Shown in pieces: positions 15,982 to 22,268 of a stretch of 29,585 nt of DNA (the first letter of the stretch is position 1; each line of letters opens with the position of its first letter). A program made the translations under genes and the position numbers. Origin of the DNA: a virus; the IMG/VR virus record IMGVR_UViG_3300024306_000067, positions 1 through 29,585 of that record; one strand, 5' to 3'. Under the pieces are notes generated by a model. The model was not told the origin of the DNA, did not search any database, and saw only the letters and a program-made list of their open reading frames with translations.

Positions 15982-16838
15982 TGCAACGGGGTAACGGCGG
16001 GATCATCGGCCCCCGTAACGCGCCGAGCAACACAAGCGCCTCGGGCCTCTGGGAGCTTTACGAGCAACAGCTTGCTAAGGGCGCAAGTCAATGGCCGGTC
16101 AACTTTGTTGTGCAGACGTTCACATCATCCACGACATGGACGGCTCCTGCGGGTGTCACCAGCGTTGAGTATTTGGTGGTGGCTGGTGGAGGTGCTGGAG
16201 GGAAGGATCTATATACAGCCCGAGGCGCTGGTGGTGGAGGCGCTGGCGGTATGTTGACCGGAACGCTATCGGTTACTCCCGGCAACTCGTACACCGTAAC
16301 AGTTGGTGCGGGCGGTGCTACCACAGCAACCTTTGGTGGTGATGGTTCTAATTCGGTGTTCTCGTCAATCACGACCACTGGTGGAGGTGGGGGCGGCTAT
16401 ACCGATGGTAATGGCACTCCATACAACGGTCGAAATGGTGGCTCAGGCGGCGGCGGCGGTCATTCTAATCCAGGGGGAACAGGAACCGCTGGGCAAGGAA
16501 ATGAAGGTGGCGCAGGAAACGGTGCCGCGCCATATCAGGGAGGCGGCGGAGGCGGCAAGGGTGGTGCCGGTTCCGGGGGAGGTAACGGATCGGGTAATGG
16601 AGGCGTTGGAGCTTCGTCTTCCATTAGTGGATCGCCCGTTTTCTACGCTGGCGGTGGCGGTGGCGGTGGCGGCGCGGCAAGCACTGGTGGCAATGGTGGT
16701 GGCGGCAACGGCGGTTCATTTGGTTCGGGCACATTTGGAACCGCTGGAACGGCAAACCGAGGTGGTGGCGGTGGTGGCGGATGGAACACATCCGGTGCTG
16801 GAGGGTCTGGCATTGTCATCATCAAGTACATCCCTTAA
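15981..16838 (+). CDS. Glycine-rich tail protein / putative tip adhesin
   Basis: A 285-residue protein. The N-terminus (GGIIGPRNAPSNTSASGLWELYEQQLAKG) is of the type I associate with phage glycine-rich structural proteins. It leads through FTSSTTWTAPAGVTSVEYLVVAGGGAGG into a domain that is roughly half Gly, with long GGGGGG runs, ending SGIVIIKYIP. Glycine-rich domains of this pattern can form polyglycine-II sandwiches, as in the gp38 adhesins of T-even-like phages, with loops between Gly runs contacting receptors. Thus a receptor-contacting tip is plausible, by analogy only. It is coupled to the preceding gene by TAATG; GAGGAGAT is the ribosome binding site. Confidence 0.82.
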   Translation: MQRGNGGIIGPRNAPSNTSASGLWELYEQQLAKGASQWPVNFVVQTFTSSTTWTAPAGVTSVEYLVVAGGGAGGKDLYTARGAGGGGAGGMLTGTLSVTPGNSYTVTVGAGGATTATFGGDGSNSVFSSITTTGGGGGGYTDGNGTPYNGRNGGSGGGGGHSNPGGTGTAGQGNEGGAGNGAAPYQGGGGGGKGGAGSGGGNGSGNGGVGASSSISGSPVFYAGGGGGGGGAASTGGNGGGGNGGSFGSGTFGTAGTANRGGGGGGGWNTSGAGGSGIVIIKYIP

Positions 16839-16848
16839 GGAGATTTGA

Positions 16849-17220
16849 ATGGCTCACTTTGCTGAACTTGACGAGCACGACAATGTATTGCGAGTCATTG
16901 TGGTTGCTGACGCAGACACATCTGATGTTGACGGCAACGAGATTGAAAGCATTGGAGTTGCTTTTTGCCAGCGACTGTTTGGTGCAAACACACGCTGGGC
17001 AAAGACCAGCTACAACGGCAACATCCGCAAGCACTACGCCGGGGTCGGATTCACCTACAACTCAACGCTGGATGCGTTTGTTCCGCCACAGCCATTCCCA
17101 AGCTGGACGTTGGATGAAGCAACCTGTCAATGGCAACCGCCGACGCCCATGCCGAATGACGGCAAGCTGTATCAGTGGGACGAAGCAAAAACTTCTTGGA
17201 CTGAAGTAGTTCCTGCCTAA
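16849..17220 (+). CDS. Conserved aquatic-phage virion protein (MAHFAELDE type)
   Basis: A 123-residue protein with the pattern MAHFAELDEHDNVLRVIVV, then CQRLFG, KTSYNGNIRKHYAGVGFTY, FPSWTLDE, and YQWDEAKTSWTEV. I recall this family from many cyanophage and other aquatic-phage genomes, where it is usually near tail fibre genes; no biochemical role is known to me. It is probably a small virion or adhesin-associated protein. A strong AAGGAGAT ribosome binding site sits before the ATG, 10 bases after the glycine-rich gene. Confidence 0.8.
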   Translation: MAHFAELDEHDNVLRVIVVADADTSDVDGNEIESIGVAFCQRLFGANTRWAKTSYNGNIRKHYAGVGFTYNSTLDAFVPPQPFPSWTLDEATCQWQPPTPMPNDGKLYQWDEAKTSWTEVVPA

Positions 17221-17234
17221 CCTGTGAGGGAGAA

Positions 17235-17564
17235 ATGCCTACCACCTATGCGTGGCAAGTGTTGAATCTGGACGTCTACTGCCAAGTAGGCGAGCTTCAA
17301 GATGTTGTCTATGCAGTGGACTGGAGGCGAGTAGCCGACGACAGCAACGGCCATGCTGGCGTGGTCGCCGGTCGAACCGGACTGGGGAGCCCGGATGTGA
17401 ACAACTTCACGCCGTTTCCAAACCTAACCGAGGCGCAAGTCGAAGGGTGGGTTGAGGAACGGATTGGGGTCGCTGGTCTGGCGGAACTGACCGCCACCCT
17501 CGACCAACAGATTGCGGAACAGATTGCACCGACCGTGGAGCACTTAGCGCCGCCCTGGATATAG
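17235..17564 (+). CDS. Small conserved phage protein (Tyr/Trp-rich, DUF7936-like)
   Basis: A 109-residue protein beginning TTYAWQVLNLDVYCQVGELQ, with VVYAVDWRR and a C-terminal helical part (LTEAQVEGWVEERIG). Similar short proteins, which I associate with the DUF7936 family, are common in aquatic phage tail modules; the family name is from memory. It ends in APPWI. It is the last gene before an intrinsic terminator, closing the adhesin operon. GAGGGAG is the ribosome binding site. Function unknown; a structural role is likely by context. Confidence 0.75.
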   Translation: MPTTYAWQVLNLDVYCQVGELQDVVYAVDWRRVADDSNGHAGVVAGRTGLGSPDVNNFTPFPNLTEAQVEGWVEERIGVAGLAELTATLDQQIAEQIAPTVEHLAPPWI

Positions 17565-17585
17565 CAGTATTGGAAGTGACGACAA

Positions 17586-17612
17586 GACCCGCTTTGGCGG
17601 GTTTTTTGTTTT
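17586..17612 (+). terminator. Intrinsic terminator ending the adhesin module
   Basis: ACCCGC (17587-17592) and GCGGGT (17597-17602) form a perfect 6-bp stem around TTTG, followed by a run of T (17602-17607) and TTTT shortly after. It separates the adhesin genes from the lysis cassette, whose first ribosome binding site begins only bases later. Confidence 0.88.
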
Positions 17613-17624
17613 CAGGAGTAGGAA

Positions 17625-17930
17625 ATGACAGAGGAAGTACACCTTGCCAAAAGCGACAACGAGCATCTTGACCGTCGATTCGACGAGGTGATTTCGGAGC
17701 TCAAGAAGATCAATGGTGCGTTTGCGACCAACCCCGACGGTAGCACTGACTTCGATGGGCATCGACGCTTCCACGAGGAAAAGCTACGCGCCGCCAAAGC
17801 TGAGGCGGAGTTCTGGGCGGAGCTCAAGATGGAGATTGCAAAGAAGGGCATCTGGTCGCTCCTTGTGATTGTTTCCGGCCTAGTGGTCGTCGGGATCTCG
17901 GCCAAGCTGGGTCTCGCCACCATCAAGTGA
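17625..17930 (+). CDS. Small membrane protein, first gene of lysis cassette
   Basis: A 101-residue protein with a charged, helical N-terminal two-thirds (including NEHLDRRFDEVISELKKIN and EEKLRAAKAEAEFWAEL) and one clear C-terminal membrane segment (about residues 76-97, GIWSLLVIVSGLVVVGISA). The shape, a soluble coiled coil plus one membrane anchor, fits small phage lysis or membrane proteins. It could be a pinholin or a lysis regulator, but no family-level match is certain. AGGAG precedes the ATG. The following gene's ribosome binding site overlaps its stop. Confidence 0.75.
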   Translation: MTEEVHLAKSDNEHLDRRFDEVISELKKINGAFATNPDGSTDFDGHRRFHEEKLRAAKAEAEFWAELKMEIAKKGIWSLLVIVSGLVVVGISAKLGLATIK

Positions 17931-17938
17931 GGTGAGCC

Positions 17939-18679
17939 ATTGATCCGATCAGTCTCTTGCTCATGGCGCAGAGCACCGTCGCGGCTATCCGCAAAGGGTG
18001 CGAGCTCCTTAACGAGGGCAAGGCAGAGATTGGCAAGATCAAGAAGGCTGTTGCCGACGCTCAAGCCATTGTCAGCGAGGCCAAGGGCATCTGGCAGATG
18101 GTGCTGGGGTTCTTCCGCAAGCCCAAGCCTCCCGCCGTTTCACCCGTCGCGGCCCCCGAGCCAGCGACAGCCAAGCCCGTCGCCAAGAAGAAAGCCGAGC
18201 CCGAGCCTGAACTGAGCTACGAGGAATACCAGACCCGCGCCATCCACGAGGTCTGCGAGCAACTCAAGAAGTTCTTCGAGATCCGCAGGAAGCTGAAAGA
18301 GCACTGCCACGACCTCGAGGAGATCTCCAAGACGACAGACAAGGTCGAGGACAGCGCCATCGACCGAGTCCAGATCGAAATGCAACTGGAGAACATGACC
18401 ACCCAGATTCGGGAGGCGATGGTCTACGCGCCCAAGGAGCTCCGCGACATCTACTCACGTTTCCTCAAGATGTACGACCAGATCCTTGAGGAGCAGGAAT
18501 TCGCCAGACAGGTGAAGCGGAAGCTGGAAAGGGACAGGAAGTGGCAACGAGAGCAAATCCGCAATCATCGTATCGACCGAACACTGGCAGTTCTTTGGGT
18601 GGTTCTCGTTCTGGCGTGGACGTGGAATCTGATGCTGTTGTTCGCATGGCTCGTGAAGACACTCGCTGGTTCGCAGTAG
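17939..18679 (+). CDS. Membrane-anchored coiled-coil protein with probable ATT start
   Basis: About 246 residues if started at ATT 17939, giving the N-terminus MDPISLLLMAQSTVAAIRKG. That form agrees with phage proteins I recall beginning MDP-(I/L/V)-(S/T)-L. GAGGTGAG lies just upstream at functional spacing. The in-frame TTG (17957) and ATG (17963) have no ribosome binding site. Residues about 10-60 are helical. Residues about 65-90 are Pro/Ala/Lys-rich (KPKPPAVSPVAAPEPAT). A long charged helical region (about 95-205) includes IHEVCEQLKKFFEIRRKLKE. A C-terminal membrane segment (about 213-240, LAVLWVVLVLAWTWNLMLLF) anchors it. Role unknown. Confidence 0.72.
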   Translation: MDPISLLLMAQSTVAAIRKGCELLNEGKAEIGKIKKAVADAQAIVSEAKGIWQMVLGFFRKPKPPAVSPVAAPEPATAKPVAKKKAEPEPELSYEEYQTRAIHEVCEQLKKFFEIRRKLKEHCHDLEEISKTTDKVEDSAIDRVQIEMQLENMTTQIREAMVYAPKELRDIYSRFLKMYDQILEEQEFARQVKRKLERDRKWQREQIRNHRIDRTLAVLWVVLVLAWTWNLMLLFAWLVKTLAGSQ

Positions 18680-18849
18680 CCGTTGTCATTCTCTCCCTCG
18701 TTCTGTTCCTCGCGTTACCCCTCGCCGCGCTGGTTGCCATTGAGGCTCGCAAGACGCAAGCAGAAGTCCGTTCCGAGCTCAGGGAGCTTCGGAGTCTCAA
18801 GAAGGAAATCAAGGAAGCCAATGCGAAGAAAACTGCTGATTCTGAGTAG
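18541..18849 (+). CDS. Single-pass membrane protein overlapping its neighbour
   Basis: A 102-residue protein read from GTG at 18541, with AAGGGA upstream. Its first 139 bases overlap the preceding gene in another frame. A Gly/Ser-rich N-terminus (NTGSSLGGSRSGVDVESD) leads to one membrane segment (about residues 44-67, FAVAVVILSLVLFLALPLAALVA) and a charged coiled-coil tail (EVRSELRELRSLKKEIKEAN). An internal ATG at 18646 could give a 67-residue form that avoids most of the overlap but lacks a good ribosome binding site. The GLGGSRSG-type lead-in resembles N-termini I recall in aquatic phage proteins. Possible holin accessory or spanin-like role; unproven. Confidence 0.65.
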   Translation: MATRANPQSSYRPNTGSSLGGSRSGVDVESDAVVRMAREDTRWFAVAVVILSLVLFLALPLAALVAIEARKTQAEVRSELRELRSLKKEIKEANAKKTADSE

Positions 18850-19066
18850 CGTCCTGCTTGCCCTCGTGGCTTGTGAGGATCGCTACCGATACCCGTGCCA
18901 GAACCCGGACAACTTCAAGAAAGAAGAGTGTCAGCGTCCTAAGTGCCTATTCACCCAGCAATGCTCCGACTACCTAGTCGCCCCGATATTGGAGAAGCCA
19001 GTTGTTCAACAGCAGTCCCAACCAGCACAGCCAGAGCCAAAGGCTTCTGACAGCCGAGGAAATTGA
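18821..19066 (+). CDS. Small lipoprotein in the lysis cassette
   Basis: An 81-residue lipoprotein. The signal peptide MRRKLLILSSVLLALVAC ends in a lipobox (LVAC) with the modified Cys at residue 18. The mature part begins EDRYRYPCQNPDNFKKEEC and has four further Cys (26, 37, 42, 48), able to form two disulfides in the periplasm, then a Gln/Pro-rich tail. I recall the CEDRYRYPCQ start from aquatic phage small lipoproteins of unknown function. The ATG at 18821 is chosen over an earlier in-frame start because it begins the signal peptide and has AAGGAAG upstream. It overlaps the previous gene by 29 bases and the next by 65. Confidence 0.8.
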   Translation: MRRKLLILSSVLLALVACEDRYRYPCQNPDNFKKEECQRPKCLFTQQCSDYLVAPILEKPVVQQQSQPAQPEPKASDSRGN

Positions 19067-19523
19067 GGTTCGCGTCTGGGCCACAGTCGTCATTGTGGTG
19101 ACGCTGATCCTGTCCGGCATCGTGTTCTTCATGCTCTACAGCGTGACCTTCGTGACCCAGCCGATCAAGTCGATGGCTCCCATCGACCAGGCTTACACGA
19201 AGATGCTGAACGACATTGTTCTGTTGATCGTCGGCGGCATCGGGGGCGTCATGTCCAAGAAGGGCGTCACCAACCTGTCCGAGAAGATCGCGGCCAACCA
19301 GCCGCCGCCTCCGCCGCCTCCGGTGGTGTGCGCCCCGACGCAGACCGCATCACCGTCGGTCACGCAGAACTCCATGCCCAACTTCAACTGGATGGGCATC
19401 ACCAATCCGGATCTCGACGAGAACTGGAGACCGCCACCCCCGCCGTCGACTCCCCCGGATCACATCCCGCCCGAGCGCGATGAGATCGCGATGGAGCGGG
19501 CGCTACTGAAGGCATCGACATGA
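19002..19523 (+). CDS. Two-membrane-segment protein, candidate holin (TTG start)
   Basis: A 173-residue protein with membrane segments at about residues 25-50 (VWATVVIVVTLILSGIVFFM) and 72-86 (IVLLIVGGIGGVMS), then a Pro-rich soluble tail with PPPPPPP and PPPPPSTPP runs. LTAEEIEVRVWATVV is a sequence type I recall in aquatic phages. Two membrane passes, small size and a place just before the spanins and endolysin suggest a holin; this is inference. The start is TTG, supported by GGAG seven bases upstream. It begins inside the lipoprotein gene in another frame and ends with an ATGA overlap into the spanin gene. Confidence 0.75.
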   Translation: MFNSSPNQHSQSQRLLTAEEIEVRVWATVVIVVTLILSGIVFFMLYSVTFVTQPIKSMAPIDQAYTKMLNDIVLLIVGGIGGVMSKKGVTNLSEKIAANQPPPPPPPVVCAPTQTASPSVTQNSMPNFNWMGITNPDLDENWRPPPPPSTPPDHIPPERDEIAMERALLKAST

Positions 19524-20035
19524 TCTGGCTCAGTCTGATTTCCAACCCTTGGGTCATCCGGATCGTGGTGGTTGTGGTTGCCGTGATCGGCTTGTACGGC
19601 TACGGCCACCACAAGGGATGGACAGCCCGAGACGCAGAAATGCAAGCCGCGATTGCCGAGGCCAACGAGAAGGCCAGGGCAACAGAACAGAAACTCACCG
19701 AACAGATCGGCGAACAGTCCAACAAACTGAAGGAGGCAAACGATGCAGTCACTGAAAAGCAGTCTGCTCTTGATCGGGCTATCCGTGCTGGCAGGGTGCG
19801 CCTCCCAACCAGCAGTTGTGTATCAACCGCCCAAGGTGCCGCCGCTCCCAGCGGACATCGGTACGAAACGGGAAGTCAATCTGACCGAGCGGCTGACCAA
19901 CCTTCTGATGCCGAGCGAGCAACCCTCGCCGCAATCGCAGAAATCGTCGCCCAAGGGGACAGAAACACCGCGCAACTGAATGCGTGCATCGACGCCTACA
20001 ACGCAGTAAGGGAACAGATCAATGGTCAACGCTAG
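19520..20035 (+). CDS. Rz: Inner-membrane spanin (Rz-type)
   Basis: A 171-residue protein with one N-terminal membrane segment (about residues 12-29, RIVVVVVAVIGLYGYG) and a long periplasmic, Ala/Glu/Gln-rich coiled coil (about 35-85, for example AEANEKARATEQKLTEQIG), then a less regular tail. This is the i-spanin layout: it bridges to the o-spanin and fuses inner and outer membranes at the last step of lysis. The identification is greatly strengthened by the nested lipoprotein gene in another frame (19743-19979), the classical embedded Rz/Rz1 arrangement, and by the endolysin directly downstream. Confidence 0.88.
   Translation: MIWLSLISNPWVIRIVVVVVAVIGLYGYGHHKGWTARDAEMQAAIAEANEKARATEQKLTEQIGEQSNKLKEANDAVTEKQSALDRAIRAGRVRLPTSSCVSTAQGAAAPSGHRYETGSQSDRAADQPSDAERATLAAIAEIVAQGDRNTAQLNACIDAYNAVREQINGQR
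19743..19979 (+). CDS. Rz1: Outer-membrane spanin lipoprotein (Rz1-type), nested in Rz
   Basis: A 78-residue lipoprotein entirely inside the Rz gene in another frame. The signal sequence MQSLKSSLLLIGLSVLAGC ends with a lipobox (LAGC, Cys19). The mature part is Pro-rich (VVYQPPKVPPLPADIG), like known o-spanins. A near-perfect ribosome binding site (AAGGAGG, 19731-19737) lies before the ATG, inside the Rz coding sequence, so the Rz protein must encode it as well. The product would sit in the outer membrane and bind the Rz coiled coil. Confidence 0.88.
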   Translation: MQSLKSSLLLIGLSVLAGCASQPAVVYQPPKVPPLPADIGTKREVNLTERLTNLLMPSEQPSPQSQKSSPKGTETPRN

Positions 20036-20621
20036 TCAACTGGCACAGCTACACATCGGGCCGGAATGGGTTGATCCCCTCAACGAAACATTCGAACGGT
20101 TCAACATCCGCACCCTCAACCAACAGGCCATGTTCATTGGGCAATGCGGTCACGAGTCAGCGAAGTTCCGAGTCCTCGAGGAGAACCTGAACTACCGCGC
20201 CGAGACGCTCATGCGGATCTGGCCGAAGCGATTCCCCACCCGCGAGATCGCCGACCAGTACGCCAAGAATCCGAAGAAGATCGCCAACATGGTGTACGCC
20301 AATCGTATGGGAAACCGAGACGAGGCGTCAGGCGATGGTTTTCGTTTTCGCGGCAGGGGTGCCGTCCAGTTGACCGGCCATGCGAACTACTTCCACGCCT
20401 CGAAGGCGCTCGGCGAAGACTTCGTGATGAACCCGGATCTGGTGGCGACACCCAGGTACGCCGCACTCACGGCTGGCTGGTTCTGGGAAACCCACAAACT
20501 TAATGCGCCAGCAGATTCGTGGGATTTTCTGCGCTGTACGAAGATAATCAACGGCGGAACCATCGGGCTCGAAGAGCGCAAGAAAGAAGGCGAGGCGGCT
20601 CTGGCCGCTTTGCGAAGCTGA
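20022..20621 (+). CDS. Endolysin, GH19 (chitinase/lysozyme-like) family
   Basis: A 199-residue peptidoglycan hydrolase. The GH19 hallmark is QQAMFIGQCGHESAKFRVLEE (about residues 34-55, with catalytic Glu45 in the GHES motif and a second acidic residue near 54-55). FRFRGRGAVQLTGHANY (about 108-124) forms the substrate cleft. The C-terminus (WDFLRCTKIINGG, then EERKKEGEAALAAL) is also typical. There is no signal peptide, so export through the holin is expected. AAGGGA is the ribosome binding site, and the start overlaps the Rz gene by 14 bases. It completes the lysis cassette. Confidence 0.92.
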   Translation: MVNASQLAQLHIGPEWVDPLNETFERFNIRTLNQQAMFIGQCGHESAKFRVLEENLNYRAETLMRIWPKRFPTREIADQYAKNPKKIANMVYANRMGNRDEASGDGFRFRGRGAVQLTGHANYFHASKALGEDFVMNPDLVATPRYAALTAGWFWETHKLNAPADSWDFLRCTKIINGGTIGLEERKKEGEAALAALRS

Positions 20622-20639
20622 ACTACTGGCAGGACTGAA

Positions 20640-22268
20640 ATGACCGCAATCGTCGTCAAAGCATTCAATGGGCTCAAGCCGATTACCGCCCCACGTCTGT
20701 TGGATCAGGGCGATGCCCAGGTCGCGGACAACGTGCGCCTAGTCTCTGGCTCCCTGACGCCGCTCAAGGGGCTCACCACGCTCAAGGCCACCACGCTGAA
20801 CCCGCCGACGACGATCTTCCGCTACGGCACCAGCAACACCGAGACCGACTACTGGCTGGAGTTCTCGACCGACACGGACATCATGCGGTCGCCCATCGCC
20901 CAGGATCAGTGGAACCGCTTGTACTGGACTGCGCCTAACGCTCGCCCGCGCTACGCCACAAGCGACATGATCCTAGGGAATACCCTACCGTACCCCACCA
21001 ATTCGTACGAGCTCGGGATTCCCAATCCGGGCGCCGCTCCGACGATCACCAACTTCAGTCCTGCGCCGTCTGGTAGCACTCCCGAGACCCGCACATACGT
21101 CTTCACGTTCGTGTCGGCCTACGGCGAGGAGGGCCCGCCTTCTGCGGCCTCCGCCTTGCAGTCTGTTGACCCCGCCCAGCCGGTGACGATCACGGTTCCT
21201 GGCGGCGCTCCTGCGGGCTCCTACAACATCACCCTCAAGCGGATCTACCGCTCGAGCACGGTCGGCTCCCGCGCCCAGTTCCAGTTCGTGGCCGAGATCC
21301 CGGTGGCGACCACCAGCTACGTGGACAGCATCACCCAAGCCAACCTCGGCGAGACGCTTCAGACGGACACCTGGATCGCTCCTCCGGTGGGGCTCAAGGG
21401 TCTGCGCCTCATGGCAAACGGCGCGGCTGTCGGCTTTGTAGGGAAAACCCTGTACTTCTCCGAGCCGAACCTCCCGCACGCATGGCCTCACCAGTACCCG
21501 GTGGACGAGGAGATCGTCGGCATCGCAACCTACGGACAGACTGTTGCAGTCCTAACGACTGGCTACCCCTATCTGTTCCAGGGCATCGACCCGGCGGCAA
21601 TGGCTTCGACGAAGCTGTTGATCCCGCAGTCCTGCTCGAGCAAGACATCCATCGTCGAGACCGGTGACGGGGCGATCTTCGCTTCGCCGGACGGGCTGAC
21701 CTCGATTGGCTCGACGACCGGGGTCATCACCCAGAACCTGTTTAGCCGGGATCAGTGGCAAGCCTACAACCCGAGCTCGATGAAGTGCTACGTCTACAAC
21801 GGTCGCGTCGTGATCCTCTACACGACCACCGGCAACGTGAACGGCATCCTGGTGCTGGACATCAGCGGGCAGGGCGCGACCCTGACGACCAGCAACGTCA
21901 ACACCGCCGCCGCCATGTCTTGTGGGTACTACGACCCCAGAAGCGACACGCTGTATCTGGCGCAAGGCCAAGCCATCAAGCGGTTCGACAGCGGCGACAA
22001 CCTGTCCATGACCTGGAAGAGCAAGCAGTTCCGGGTCGGCTACCCCATGAACTTCTCGGTCGCCCAGGTCAGGGCGGCGGCATACCCGGTCACGTTCAAG
22101 TTGTACTCCGGTGGGCAACTGCGTCACACGCAGACGGTCACGAGCAACTCGCAATTTCGACTGCCGTCCGGCTATCGCGACATTAACTGGGAGTTTCAGA
22201 TCGAGGGCACGAATGAGGTGTCTGAAGTTGTTGTGGCCCAGAGCTCTGACGAATTGAAGGCAGTATGA
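20640..22268 (+). CDS. Probable beta-propeller tail nozzle protein
   Basis: A 542-residue protein. The N-terminus (FNGLKPITAPRLLDQGDAQVADNVRLVSGSLTPLKG) is a well-known start in podophage tail proteins I associate with a beta-propeller nozzle, which extends the connector and gates DNA. An inserted beta-sandwich lies at about 130-235 (RTYVFTFVSAYGEEGPPS). Later come repeated short strands with Tyr and Gly turns, such as LYFSEPNLPHAWP, and IETGDGAIFASPDGLTSIG-like segments typical of propeller blades. No enzymatic motif is seen. The next gene starts within its stop (ATGA). Role inferred from resemblance and from the absence of other tail-tube genes. Confidence 0.78.
   Translation: MTAIVVKAFNGLKPITAPRLLDQGDAQVADNVRLVSGSLTPLKGLTTLKATTLNPPTTIFRYGTSNTETDYWLEFSTDTDIMRSPIAQDQWNRLYWTAPNARPRYATSDMILGNTLPYPTNSYELGIPNPGAAPTITNFSPAPSGSTPETRTYVFTFVSAYGEEGPPSAASALQSVDPAQPVTITVPGGAPAGSYNITLKRIYRSSTVGSRAQFQFVAEIPVATTSYVDSITQANLGETLQTDTWIAPPVGLKGLRLMANGAAVGFVGKTLYFSEPNLPHAWPHQYPVDEEIVGIATYGQTVAVLTTGYPYLFQGIDPAAMASTKLLIPQSCSSKTSIVETGDGAIFASPDGLTSIGSTTGVITQNLFSRDQWQAYNPSSMKCYVYNGRVVILYTTTGNVNGILVLDISGQGATLTTSNVNTAAAMSCGYYDPRSDTLYLAQGQAIKRFDSGDNLSMTWKSKQFRVGYPMNFSVAQVRAAAYPVTFKLYSGGQLRHTQTVTSNSQFRLPSGYRDINWEFQIEGTNEVSEVVVAQSSDELKAV

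Noticed and set aside
16303-16848. A 181-residue + strand open frame overlapping the glycine-rich gene
   Set aside because: It is a frame-shifted reading of GGN repeats (Val/Ala/Met-rich) without a start signal.
9297-17564. Diversity-generating retroelement acting on the adhesins
   Set aside because: Considered because of the variable tail proteins, but no reverse transcriptase and no template/variable repeat pair with A-specific changes are visible in the window.
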